Below, in pieces: positions 48,001-60,700 of a stretch of DNA of 64,000 nucleotides; the stretch's first letter is position 1; each line of letters opens with the position of its first letter. The DNA lies in contig OZ018416.1 in NCBI GenBank assembly GCA_963969595.1, forward strand, positions 10,556,065 through 10,620,064, written 5' to 3'. The stretch is from Neckera pumila (taxonomy: Eukaryota; Streptophyta; Bryopsida; Hypnales; Neckeraceae). The position numbers and the translations under genes are program-made. The notes beneath the pieces were generated by a model, which saw only the letters and a list, made by a program, of their open reading frames with translations, made no database searches and was not told where the DNA came from.

Positions 48001-50180
48001 CTAATGAGTAATGTTCCCACACTATGTATCAAAATAGTTCTTACCCGTTTATACATTGATGGCAATTGGCTGGTGATTGTTGAAATTGAGTTTCAACATC
48101 TTTGTAGCTCCATGTAATAATATAAAAAGTAGGAGGTCCATGAAGTACTTGGATTCTATTAGTGTCCTCTAATGCAAAGGTACTTTTTGCTTTCTCATTG
48201 CATCAACAATGTACAAATATGTACATTTCAGGACGTAGATGCTTTTAGTACGCGACCACTATGTTTCAACTTCAAAATCCATAACGAATTCCATGAAGCT
48301 TCAATAAACATGAATTGGGTTCATGAAATTCCATGCTCAAATTTAGAAATTAAAATTTCAAATTGGAGTAGAAACTAGACTTGATGAAAACTCATTTCAA
48401 TAGATGGGCTCCAAGCAAAAAAGATTATTATTATGGCTTAAATTTAGATCTAGAGAAAGGACAACAAATTTTTAAAACACATACACTTTACTATGACTAT
48501 GATCCATTTTGGGGGAATCAACAGTTCTGAAAAAGTACTACTATCATCATTATTGAATTTTGGTGCCACACCTACACGCACTTCCTTATAATGAGTAAGA
48601 AAAAATCTTGAAGCCCTTTCTTATTTTAAAAGAAAACAAAATAATTTTTTCAATCCACTCACTTTAGCAAATATATACAAGTGCTTTAAGATAATACATT
48701 TGTGTTCAACTATGGCATGCCTAAAAATGTGATCCTAGATGCAATAAAAAAGCGGTTACAATGAATGTGAAAATATACTTACATTGATGACAATTTTTAA
48801 TTTGAGATTCTAGTAGAATAATTCAAAGCCATATTTTTGCCAACAATTGAATACGTTGTCATAGGAGGGGCTAAAAATCTTCAGCCTAATAAAAAAATTT
48901 GACCTATCATTGCAAACTACACATACCCTTCAAAATTGCTAAACATCAATTAATAAATATGCATATACCAAGGGTGACTTCAGTACATTTCAAAATAGTT
49001 CTCCATGAGTGTTTGGCATAATTAAATTCGAAATTGAAGATGAACCATTGGACATTGAGCCGGAATCCTTTCTCTATCAATGTCATCTACATACATGTTT
49101 ACAATTATAGTAATGTCAATGAAGAAGAAAAACCCTTCATGCCACCACTTGTACAAACGCAACTAGTCTACAACATGATTACCTTGCTTTTTGATTGTTA
49201 ATTCAAGGTGTATTGGTGACATTTGAATTTGCTCTTGGTTCAAGCCAATTTGCCAAGGGATCCATTCTATAGAAATTGACAAAGGAAGTTGCATTTTAGT
49301 ATGGATTAGTTTCAACTTTAAAACGTTCAAATTAAGGGCTTGAATTGGATGGCTAGGCTATGGCACAAGAGGCTGGTGTTGTGTTAATTGTGCATAAGTA
49401 AGAGGAACTATTCTGGTGCTAGCCAACTCAACTGCGTCTTGTCAACAATCAAAGCTCAGCCATGAGCAACCAATAACTCTCTTATCCCATCCATTGGTCG
49501 CCTACAACTTGCATGAATCCAATTTCAAACCCATTGCCATGTCTTTTGTTTAAACTCTATCCACCTCTACTACTTTTAGAGAGCCAAAGCTAGATTGCCT
49601 TGCCCCAGTTGCTTAATGCATTATTTATTGATAAAGAATGCTTGTAACTTGTAGAGTCAAAGTTGGATTTTAATGAAATTTACATATATAAGAAATTTGT
49701 GAGAAACTGCACTCACACAAAAAGTTTTAAAAAATCACGCTTATTATTGCACTCACATGAACCTATTTGATATGTCAAGTGTCTTTTAAAGGAACTTTGG
49801 GACTTTAAGAGTTTAACATGTTTTAACAAATTGTAATAGAAAAATGTCAAAAAAACTTGTGTTGTTAGATTTGGACCCATTGCTAAGCACTTGACCTGTG
49901 ATTCTATTTATAAAGTACGTTTGATTATTGAGCAAAATCACTTTACAATAGGGCTTTTTTTCATTTTTAAGAAGTGCCATAGTGGCAATATAAAATTTTG
50001 TAGTGGTGCTTCAAATTTCAACATTTGTCCATATCAGATAGAAAATATGCATATCACATGTCTATAATTTGTCAAGTCCCACTTGCTTAAATTAATAGGA
50101 GCCCTCCTCCTTTAGTCCTCCCAAATTGTAAAGGTTGAGGTCTTGAAAGCTTGGTCTGCCTTCATGCAAGGGCCTCACAA

Positions 50181-50408
50181 CCATTAGGAAAAATTTTAGC
50201 CTTCAAAGAATGCTGCGAGTGCGGTGCAATTATAAGAAAAAAAATTGAATCTGATGTGGCATATATGGTGCCACATCAGCATTGTTGGTGCCACATCAGC
50301 ACCACGTGAGATTGGAAATTTTTTAAATATTGTCTCCATAATTGCACCCCGGGGGGTCGAAAATAAAAAATTTGCAGCCCATTTGAGGGCTGAAGATTTT
50401 CCTAATGT
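50181..50408. repeat. MITE family A, copy 3
   Basis: Inverted ends of about 30 bp: CATTAGGAAAAATTTTAGCC left and CATTAGGAAAATCTTCAGCC (minus reading) right. Inside are paired GTGGCA/TGCCAC and GTGCCACATCAGC motifs shared with copies 1 and 2. Confidence 0.85.
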
Positions 50409-52061
50409 CAAGAGACCTTTGGGAAGAGACTTCCTATAATATATACCAAAAACATTGGGGGTGAGGTGAAAAAATTATGTTCACCACTTTGAGAGAAGCA
50501 ATAGCAAAAAAATAGAAACTATGTGAGTCTACCTTATTCGCTATATTTTAATCCTTTGCCCTATAGTTACATTTTCTTAGGAGTATGATAGAATTTATAA
50601 AATTGATACAAATTTCATCTTCTTAGAATATTTTAGTGGAAATATCTTCAAATATATCTATTTTAAAGGCATTCCTTACAATATGCCATGAAATACCCCT
50701 TGCATGCGTGTATATACAAGATTTACATTTTCATGCCCCCAAATTTTCCAGAATCTTTATAAAGCTTGAACCTAATTGAGATCTCACTAACTGGACCAAC
50801 TTTAAATTGGATCTTTTTGTACACTGAACTTTTCTAGCATTCTAACCTACTTTAGCTACACTTAAAAACAAAGGGATTCCATTATACTAGTGCTATAAGC
50901 CATTTTAGGAAGAACAAAAATTTGAAGCTCCAAATGTTTATATAGTAATAAATACAGAGCCCAATTTTTTTTTATGGGTGACAAATTTTGAAAATATTGA
51001 GTTCATATTTAAATTCCTTTACCCCAAATTAGATGAGGTCATAGTGTTCATAATTAATAGTCCAAAATAGGGGGCACATTTTTTAACATCCATGACAAGG
51101 TTGAGGAACAAAGAAAAAATAATTCTCACCCTTGGCCTTGAAAGGCTCGTACGGTAGGTACCTCCAAAATTGCTCTGTACCTAAAAGTGCACCTTAGAAT
51201 AAAACCCCAAATGGTTTAAACACCTATTAGAAATTGTCAATGAGTGAGATGTGGCAGCTTTTGATTATATTAGTGTTATTACATTTGAATACAAAGGCTT
51301 CAATGCTCACAGAATAGGAGGATTTAAGTCTTTGACAATTCTTAATGTAAACTGCATTTTGAGTGGATTGTTACTTCTTGCTAATTGCTTGTTGACTAGG
51401 CTTTGTTACTTTACAAGCTTGCATATTTTTTTGAATATTAATGGTACTATTTTAGCTCCATGTCTTTTACTTTTGACACCTTGGGAGGGAGAGATTTTGA
51501 ATGTGGTTGCTCATTTTGAAGGCTGCCTATGAGTTCTTTTAATCATTCAACTTTCAAAACTTTGTACTTCTACTCTGGTTTTGTATTTGCGAGAATTAGA
51601 AAATTCTTTTTTTTTAACACATCTCAGTAACACTGTTAACCAATGTCAATGGAGGGCTCTCTTTTGCTTCCCCCAAAGAAGGAGCCCTCCAGCATGAAAA
51701 CTTTAAGTGTTTACTGTAATAGTGCTTGTTATTTTGAGTTTTGTGAGCAAAACTTCAATTGCAATATGCCACATGCTCCATGCCCCACGCTATACAATGG
51801 CTGGAGTTCCATTGCAAGTGACACAAAGCAAGTGTCAGAGCTGAACCTGGCCAATGAAGAAATGAAATTTTTAACTAAATTCTGCCCAAGTATCTAGGAG
51901 GGAATTACACCTCCACCTAAGGGGTCAAATTTCAACCCGTTAGCAATGTTATGTCTTTGTTTTATTTTTATTATTAACTATTTAGCCTTCAAATCAATTG
52001 TAACGGTTTTGGATGTATTTAACAGGCTTTGAAATCGCACGGGCTGTAAAATCATCCACCC

Positions 52062-52320
52062 TACTCAAATGTACACTGCTTGTACATCTTGCTTTTTCAT
52101 AGCCTTCAAGCAATGTACAAACAATGTACATTTTAGGGGGTGGGCCCTATGCCACTTCAACTTCAAAATTTCATAACTAATTCCTAAAAGCTCCAAAAAA
52201 TATGAAACAACTTGGGTTAGATACCAATTCCTCTAGTCTTTATTTCAAGAAACTTGGCCTCCTCAAAATTCACTTTCAGCTCTTAAATGGGCGATTTCTG
52301 GACCTGTTACCTCACCTAAT
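52062..52320. repeat. Repeat family D relative
   Basis: CAAATGTACACT, AATGTACAAACAATGTACATTT, CAACTTCAAAATTTCATAA and ATGAAACAACTTGGGTTAGA occur in the same order as at 33960-34130, and a GATTTCTGGACC end matches 34441-34452. The nested 232 bp insert of that copy is absent here. Confidence 0.7.
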
Positions 52321-52699
52321 ACGGAGTACTACTTTCCGAAACCAGGCTCTGAAAGCCGCCGGTTGATGAGAGGCCACAAGCTCGCGACATCTGCGGCCCA
52401 GGCAAGCCAGCAATCCCAATTGAGCATCCCCCCCACAACCGCCGTGAATGCAAAAGTACGGTGATGAGCGGTGTCTGTCTGTCTGTCTGTCTAGACTGCA
52501 GAGGCACCGCAGCATATTCATGTGCTTGATCCTCTTGGCCATCTTGCTTGTGCGCCACTTGTCTGTCTGCAGAACAACCATGGTCGCCACAAGCCTGCCC
52601 ACCCCCTTCAAGCTTTATTAACTTAAGCCACCCAGTCACCTTCCTCTCATCGCCACAGCCATTCGCAATCGCTTCTTTTCTTATGAACAATCCAGGCTT

Positions 52700-53666
52700 T
52701 GAATCTCCCGTTTTACCTTGAACATTCCATACTTTGGGAAGTGAGGGAAGCCTCCCCAGCTCCTGTACAGGACAAGACAGGACAGGACAGGACAGGACAG
52801 GATAAAACTTCGCTCGTTCTTAATTGCTGCCTGCGATTCTTAACTCTGGTTCGCACTTTCAGGTTTCAAGTTTGGACTCCACAACCCCTTTTTTTGAAAC
52901 TGCGTGTAGAGTTTGCATTTGGGGGCGTTTGTGGAATTCATGCATGCAAGTCTGTGGGAGATTTCGCGTTCTTGGATGGGGCTCCCGGTTTTCATTTTTT
53001 GGGGGGTAACAGTCGTTCACACTTTGGTGATGAGTGGAGCCTGAGCTTCTGTTAACTCCTCCTTTTCTTGGGTCGCACTTTCAGGTTTGATCGTGCTGCT
53101 CTGCTACCCGTTTTGAAATTTTAAGTGTAGGAGTTTGCATTTTGGGTGTTCGTGGAAGTCCTTGGAAAGTCCGCGGTTCTTGGATGGAGCTCCCGGTGCT
53201 TTTTTGTTCATTCGCTTTAGATCTGTGCGTTAGGTCTTTGTGTCGGGGTTTTGTGAGATCGGGTTGTCGAACGCTCCGCCAGTGTGCTCTGTTCATCTCG
53301 TACTAGTATGTTTCTTGGTAGATGGGGTCAACGTCACACTACCGCGAGAGAAAAATTGCTTGCAAAATTTTGATTTCGCATATGTCCATATAATTTTTGA
53401 AACCCTTTGGGGTTTTGACAAGATTTGGATAGTTGGGTTAGAGTTTAATGAACCTAATCTACCTCGTGGATTGATTTATCGTCGTTAATTGCTATCACCG
53501 ACTTTGGGTCTCAAGTTTTTGAGGACGACTTTTTTTGGGTTCAATTTTACTTTCTTATCGACCAGCACATCCACTTTTCTTTACTTCTCCGGGTGATATA
53601 AAATTTGGTCCCATTTGAAGTTATAGTTTTCACAATATGGTTAGCGAGATCGGTCATTTTTGAACG
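52700..53666 (+). promoter_or_regulatory. Probable promoter/leader of the phospholipase gene
   Basis: Less AT-rich than the spacer, without a convincing coding frame. A direct repeat near 52857-53010 and 53080-53200 (shared blocks CGCACTTTCAGGTTT, GAGTTTGCATTT, TTCTTGGATGG, GCTCCCGGT) suggests a local duplication. Transcription start not determined. Confidence 0.4.
52768..52802. repeat. (GGACA)n microsatellite upstream of the phospholipase gene
   Basis: About six GGACA units with one variant, in the probable leader or promoter of the phospholipase gene. Confidence 0.9.
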
Positions 53667-55633
53667 ATGAATCCTTGGTCTGCGTGGGGTTGTTCTATCT
53701 TTTATCTTTCCTGCTTTATATATAAGTATGCACTAGGTAAGTGGAAGGAGAGACTCGTTATGGCTAGGGATTTTGTCTCTGTAATGAAACTCTATATTAC
53801 GGATCGTCGTAAACTTAATGGTTGGATGGTTGGATCTTGTTTAGAGCGCCATTCTTGTACAGAAAGGCAATGCAAGATAATGAGCTCAATAACCATGCTC
53901 CTCATGTCCAGTGCATGCTTTGCATTGAGATGGGCTGCATTGAGATTACGAAGAGAGAATTCACTCCATAAATCTTGAAGCTTGCTTTGATTACTCACAG
54001 TCAAGGGTGTGGGTGTATTTCCCAGGTTCAACAATTGCCTTCTATGTCCGAGGATTGTAGAAGGAGATAGTGTACATCAGGTAGTCATGAAGTTGGATGG
54101 TTTGAAGTTTTTGAATTTCGCACCGCAACAAATACAAAAGTTTGTATTTGGTGGGGACGACAGCGAGCAAGAGAACAGCCAGAAGGAGATTACTTTGCCA
54201 GATGCAGAGACATCCATAACGGAGGTCCAGAAGGGTCTGGATGAGTTAAGCACGCAACCTGGATGCGAAGTTCCTCCTTTTGTGCCTTACACACAAATAA
54301 TCCCATGGCACAGCGGTTCACGCAACATGTTCTCGAAGTTTTTCCCTAGGTATGGCAATTACTGTGGGCCGAACTACTCCAGTGGTCGTGAATCTGGATC
54401 CCCGCATTGGGACAAACCACCTACTGATTGGTTGGATTACTGCTGCTATCGCCACGACATGGGGTACTTACTCTCTCCCACTCTAATCTGTTCTGTATTG
54501 CATCAGGTAGAAAGCTTGGCAGTTTTTGCTAGCACATGAATGGGGATTCCAAACCATCTAAGCATGTAGCATTTGGATACTATTTGCAAAAGTTATGAGG
54601 TTTCAATATTGTACTAGTGGATGACCTAAAATCAGATGTCAAGGTGGGGTGGATGCTCATAATCACTATGTAATCATCTTCTAAGATTTAAGGGTGATGG
54701 AAGTAGGACAGCGTTAGAATTGTTAAGGGGACTTGTGGTAGCAATCTTTTAAGCTCCTTTCATACGTTCAAGTTAAGTTTGACTCAAGTTTGTGAGTTTT
54801 ACTAAACAGAAGAATGAATGGTAACTGGAATGAGATACTGTATTTGGTACTTCATTTCTGTGTATGTATGAAGGGGATTTCATTGGAAGTTTTATTACTG
54901 TGGACGTATTGGAGCAGGTATGACACTTTAGATCAGCCGAAGCTACTGGAAGCAGATAGGCACTTTCTGAATTGCTTGAGAAATATACCCGAATCTGCCA
55001 CCATCTCAAGTGTGGGACGAACCTATCAGAATCTGTACATGATAGGTAGGTTTTGAATCTTTTTTTATCAATACTTGAATTGTGTATATGTAAGGTAGAG
55101 GATACCATTTGCGTCCAACTTGAAGCAGTTTATACAGTCATTGTAGGAGTGTGCTTTCATTGGGAGATCACTCATTAGTTGACCACCATTGCAGTGACAG
55201 TAGACGACCCCATTTGCATTTGTTATGCTTGCACCCAACTTGCTAATTGTGGGCCAAGCAAGTGTTGATTGGAAGAGAGGAAATGTGGTTTGTGAATTGG
55301 AAGAGTAGATTCTTTTGTTTTGTGATTGGCAGAATGGATCTGTGATCAGTCAATAAGAGGTGGGGGATCAGGATAAGTATTCTCTACCTCATGCTAACAG
55401 TTCAATTTGATTGGTTTGTAGGTTTGGAGCGTTTTTTGGTACCATATAGGGATGTTTTGGTGAAGAAGATCGAGGAAGGAAAGCAGGGCCGAGAAACAGA
55501 GCCGGAAGTGATTGCTGAAGAAGTTAAAGAGAGAAATGCAGATATGAATCGAAAACAGGGCCGAGAAACAGAGCCGGAAGTGATTGTTGAAGAAGTTAAA
55601 GAGAGAAATGCAGATATGGATCGCAGCTCTTGA
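53667..55633 (+). CDS. Phospholipase A2 family protein with duplicated C-terminal tail
   Basis: Plant phospholipase A2-type protein, expected to hydrolyse the sn-2 acyl ester of phospholipids with calcium. Exons: 53667-53736, 54001-54463, 54918-55045, 55422-55633, giving 290 aa; phases agree throughout and an in-frame TGA lies just before the start ATG. The calcium-loop motif YGNYCGPN is at about 141-148 and the catalytic DYCCYRHD at about 169-176 (His 175, Asp 176), followed by DTLDQPKLLEADRHFLNCL and the family-like tail LERFLVPYRDVLVKK. The N-terminus is hydrophobic (about residues 9-19) and could be a signal or anchor. Residues 241-264 and 265-288 are a near-identical 24-residue tandem repeat of charged sequence, just before the stop. 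Exon 1 is the least certain part because it is short and was joined by phase alone. Confidence 0.88.
55481..55624 (+). repeat. 72 bp in-frame tandem duplication in the phospholipase last exon
   Basis: Two adjacent 72 bp copies (55481-55552, 55553-55624) differ at only a few bases and encode 24 residues each starting KQGRETEPEVI and ending NADMNR or NADMDR. Both copies keep the reading frame. Confidence 0.97.
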
Positions 55634-56097
55634 CAGAAGCTCACATTTATTCATTCCACTGTGATGGCAGATCTGCAGTAGGTAAGCTCAATTTGATTCT
55701 TAAATTATTTGTACAAAATATTTAAGTCCAGCTAGCAATCTGGTCGAGTAGATATATCGCAGAACATTTCTGTTCATTGTGTTGATTCCTGTGTACATTG
55801 TGCTGTCTACTGGAAGGCCATGTTGCGGAGCTAGCGGACTGTTTCCATCAGGCTAGTTATTCATGCTGGTCGTTAGTAGGACAAGAGGCTATTTATTGTT
55901 AATTGAAAATGGTCAAATGGTGGATGTTTGCAAATCTGCCCAGGATTTCGTGACTATTGCACTCAAATTTCAGTATATGCGATGAGTGGAAGACGTTCTT
56001 GTGAACCAATTATTTAGAATGACTTGTCCTTTGTCTTCACCCTGAAAGGATGAGACCTATCAACAAGGTATTTTGCCAAAAAATAAGCCAATTTTGA

Positions 56098-56282
56098 CCT
56101 ATAGGTGCATTATTTATTTCTTCAGTGTTCTTGGAAGTCATCCATCAACCACGTTTGGCCTCAGCATCCTTCCAGTTTTGGCCTCATCATCTTGCCACTA
56201 TTAATCTGGTGAGGATGTTGTGGATGTTGTGGACCTAAAAATTTTGATGGATGATTGGAGAAATAAAGAATGAACCTATTGG
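56098..56282. repeat. MITE family G, about 185 bp
   Basis: TAGGTGCATTATTTATTTCT at the left and, on the minus strand, AATAGGTTCATTCTTTATTT at the right form inverted ends. Related fragments (CCAATAGGTGCATT) occur near 21945 and 23650. Confidence 0.7.
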
Positions 56283-56687
56283 TCCAGTAATCACAGTATT
56301 ATGGTAACTTACCTGGTCACGGGGGTCATGTCCTTGGATTAATGAGAATTTAGAAATGAAAAAGATTTATTAAATTTGTTTGCACCAAAATGTTATAGAA
56401 TTTAGTTTTGTTACTTGTTGCACTGTTGTAAGGTAGAATCATTCAAAGTTGAGTGTGTTTTCAAGAGTACATGGATGCTTGTTGCTCAATGTCTGATATT
56501 GAAATTAGGACATGGTTCTAGGAAACCTACCAATTCAATTTTGATTCTTATCATTTTTGTGTTTTACATCCAAATGTTATTCCTAGACTTCATTTAATTT
56601 TAGTTTTAGTTTGTCAAACCTTTGCTATCATACGATTTGACACAAAGAAATTGAAATGTCTTGAAGAAAATTGAAACGTCTTGAAGA

Positions 56688-56984
56688 AAATTCACCCCTT
56701 TTCTCATCTTCTAACTTCTTGTATAGGCTTAAAATTTTAAAATAAATGAAGCATTCAAAGTGCATGCTATGACATGTTGAGTTGGAAGATGCAATCAAGA
56801 CGCAAGTTTAGTTTCACTTTATTTTTCTATGCTCACTTTGTAAGAATCAGGGTATTTCTAATTTTGATGGAATAAATCGTGCTTGTTTAGTATTACTATA
56901 TCCATTCAAGATGACAATTTCAATTAAATCAAGCATTAGATGTGCACAAACAAGAAGTTAGAAGATGAGAAAAGGGGTGAATTT
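56688..56984. repeat. Foldback element with perfect 35 bp inverted ends
   Basis: 56688-56722 is the exact reverse complement of 56950-56984 (left end begins AAATTCACCCCTTTTCTCAT). A degenerate third copy of the end lies at about 57016-57050. Confidence 0.9.
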
Positions 56985-57715
56985 CCCCTCATTGAAATAG
57001 GGGCAATTATAAATTTCACCCCTTTACTCATTTCCTAACCTCGATATTCCCTTCAATTTAATATTTTTTAATTGCAAAATTAGTGTTACTACAAAGATTC
57101 CCTCTTTCGGGAATTAGTACAATGTAGTAAATATTTCAGTTTAGAATAGTGTGCCTTATACAATTAGTGCTACACACTTTATTAGGAAGAATTATTGTAG
57201 CTTCAATAAAGCAACCAATTTCCCATCCTTACATGTCCATTTGGAAAATATCACATCCGGTTGCAAAACGTAAATTTCATCTCCTTGGTACTTATTTACC
57301 TTAATAGTGATTGCACAAAATCAGTGTCAACATAAAATTAATGTTACTTCAAGTTCTTTTGGGTGGAAATTCCTATAAATTCTAAAAGCATTGAGCTTGC
57401 ACTAATTTGAATATATAACAAAAAGTGCAACTCTGGTAAACTTAGATTAGTCTAGTGTAGTGAATAGTCTACAGGATATAGAACTCCAAAACATCGCCGT
57501 TTCGATGAAAGGAGCATGCAGGTCCGTATGCAACAAGCTGCTCGAGGGCTCCCCTGTGGCCCTGTGTTCTACCAGAAGAGAGCTGATTTCAAATCTTAGG
57601 CACGTCAAATTGAAACACACACTTTTTCAAGACGATAGCAGACACTGTAAAGGACTTCCATCTTTTATTTCAGTAGAAACTTAGTGGGTACAAAAGCCCT
57701 CTTGCCAAGACTCAA

Positions 57716-60700
57716 CTAGTTCGCAAAAGTCGTCTTCCACTGTTTGCTAAGTCGTGCCAGATTCTTTTGGACAGACTCTGATACATTACATCCACTAATA
57801 GAGATTTCCAAACCCTCCCGAGAGGCATTAGAATCCTCATCCCGATTCTTAACTGCCAGATCTACTGATTGCTTCATGGCATCCAACGGAATAACCTGGA
57901 ACAAACATTTCCACCCATCAGAAATAACACTCACTCTGAAACTAATTGATAACAAACAGGTAAATAAACTTATTATATAATTAAGCAAGTACAGCTAAAG
58001 ACATAGGGTGATGAGTTGCACTTCTGTCAGGTTTTGAGATAACTTTATTCAATCACAACTAAGTTATGACGTTCGAAAACCGTTGAGCACATACACATGA
58101 CTACGTAACAGATATGAAAAGCGCAAGGTTCAGAAACCTAACCAGTGTTTGCAAGAGTGCACAGTTGGAGAACAGCATGCGACGCAGATTTGGAGAATAC
58201 AAGTAAACTTCTGTGAGATTCTTGCAACCACATGCATCTACCGCTTTCAGTAACCGAGAATGCACGTTCAACCTGTAAGCAAAGTACAAAACCAGTCAAG
58301 GCACGTTCCAGGTGTAGAAAACAGAGTTAACACGAGAGCATACCTTTCTGAATATACATGTATTGTGCATACTTGGACTAGATATACATACCCTCTGAGA
58401 GAAGAGCAGCCCTGGGCTTCAAGGCGCAATAAAGACATCTGAGGTATCTCTAATCGTTCAAGTCTGTCGCAACCTCCACAACGAAGCTCCCGCAGTGAAA
58501 CAGCAGTATCTAGGATGCTAGAAAAGCCAGCTGGTCTCAGTAAGCGACATCCATATACATTCACATTCTGAAGTGAACCACACGTGAACCTTGCAATAGT
58601 TTCCAATGACTCTGCAAATCAAATGACTACAAGAAATCAGAAATGTTAGACGGATTCGTGAACACGATAACGTGCAACCCATCTTTCAACTCTATATGAT
58701 CGAATAACCTCACGTAAAAACCTGTAGAAGCAAGGAAACACAAGTTTCACTGCCCATATTGCCTACAAGAAATACTATTACATGCACGTTCATTAAGCCT
58801 CTCGATAATTCCACTAAGGAGCAGGAGCTCTATGACACAAGAAACAAGCAAGATGTGCTGATATGGATTTTCTTAGAGTTTGAAAGAGAAACTACTCATC
58901 AACATTACAGAGAGAATCTAGACACCATGAATATTGTAAGCATGAATATGTGAATGTTGAGTCCTTCAGAATTGGATAGGGTTGTGCATAAGTTCAGAAA
59001 TGACCATTGACTTATCAACAAACGCAAGAACATACCACAAAGTGAGAGATTGCAAGAAAGCAGCTCTGGACACTTCAGCTGAAGACGGATGAGCTTCTTG
59101 CAGTTCGATAAATTCAATGTCTGCAAATGTGGAGCCACTAAGTGTAGATCATCCAGCTGCAAACAAGCAGTGAATCCAATTGCCGAATCAGGCACACTGA
59201 AGAGACTGCAGCAAAAGTCTTAACAGCTTCAAGCTAATTTTAGAGAGAGGCCTTGACCAAACCATACAAGGAAGGGCAGCCAAAAAGAAAACGAGTAACC
59301 GTCCACTTCTACGGAATACTCTTTCTAAACCAGGTTCATTATTGGATTACATAAAAGTTCATATTCACTCTATAGTTAATGAACACATAGGACGGAATAC
59401 AAGTGGAGACAACGGGTGAAAGTTCGACGGCGCACGCTCAAAGTGATAAAGACCATTAGCTCTGAGCATACTACCATATAGAGAAATGATAAAAGATGTG
59501 CATTATAAATCTACAAAGACAAATTCTTGCAGAAAGGAAAACCAACCTTTGGACACGCTGCAAGACTAAGGTGCCGAAGAGAGCCCTCCCTTGAAAGTTG
59601 CATAAACAACCGAGGGATATTGGGCAGCTGAGCTGCTGTCAAAACCTCCAAGGCAGATATTGGCGGAAGCCGCAATCCCGCACTGGTCACTCCCGAGCAC
59701 CTTGAAATGTCTAAAGAAACCAAAGAATCTTTAGATAGACCCCTCAGCAGTGCCTGCATTAAACAATATCGAGACCCTGGAATGAAAAGACTTTAATGCA
59801 CCATACAGAATCAAGTGCAATAAAACGAAAAAGGAAACATTAAAGAAAATCTTGACAACTTGAAAATCAGATAAAAAGATTAACAAACCTGAACACCTTT
59901 GTCAGTTACATCACTGCACCCAGCAACAGACACTGACCTCAAACCCCTTGTCTTCCAATGTTCCTCATCACTGCCAATCACAAATTCAACACTTAGTTCG
60001 TCAAAAGAGGACAAAGCACGTGAAACAATTTGCTAAGAATATAGATCAAAGGCAATATGCACAGAAAATATAACCAGTAGTTATACCCTTGCCCAAAGAA
60101 GATAGGCGTTTCCAATTGATACTCCAGTAACTCAGGGGCAATATCTTTATGCTTGCCATGCTTCAGCATAGTCCCAACCTGCAAACCTTCTAACCCTGCT
60201 GGTAATGGTGATGACTCTTGCAAGCGTTGAGGTCCTTTTTTCCCATTTCGCTTACCCATGTCAAGTGAATTGGATTGGAGAGGGTTTTCATCATCTGAGC
60301 AATCCGATCTTCTATCCGAAGTGTTCTCTCTGAATATGAATTGCCAATCATGAGCACAATGGCAAAGCCGGGGAGTCATATCACAGTTGATTTGCAATCC
60401 TACACTAATACTGTCAACAGTCACAATCAAACTACACAATTGGCATGCTTGAACTAAGTAAGCCTTCCAAATGTCAAGATAACAATGATATGGTACAGAG
60501 AAGGTAAGATGCGATTTGTGGGATAAAGGACTCAAAAGCTCACCAGACCTTATAACCAAGGCATTAGATAAATGCAATCAATGATACCGGTGCATGTAGA
60601 TTTCAATGAGTCTGGTGCAGGGTATAAGCTAAATGTCATGCAGCAAAAGGCCACCTAAACATCTACCTGGTACCATAACACGTCAAAGAGTACGTCAACG

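Larger units (their letters stand above)
45061..52690. other. Long AT-rich spacer
   Basis: No coding frame with domain marks. Contains part of family D at 48130-48340, a family A MITE at 50181-50408, a second family D relative at 52062-52320 and a (TGTC)n run at 52471-52492. Most of 45.4-48 kb and 48.4-50 kb shows nothing recognisable. Confidence 0.7.
55634..57715. other. Convergent spacer between phospholipase and LRR genes
   Basis: No coding frame recognised. It should hold both 3' untranslated regions and carries two foldback elements. Confidence 0.7.

Noticed and set aside
51643..51897. 84-residue open frame in the spacer
   Set aside because: No domain marks, no neighbouring exons, and its start overlaps an inverted GGAGGGCTC/GAGCCCTCC pair typical of a small repeat.
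52316..52690. 124-residue frame on the minus strand
   Set aside because: Runs through a TGTC microsatellite that would encode a DRQT run; composition follows the repeat and no family is recognised.
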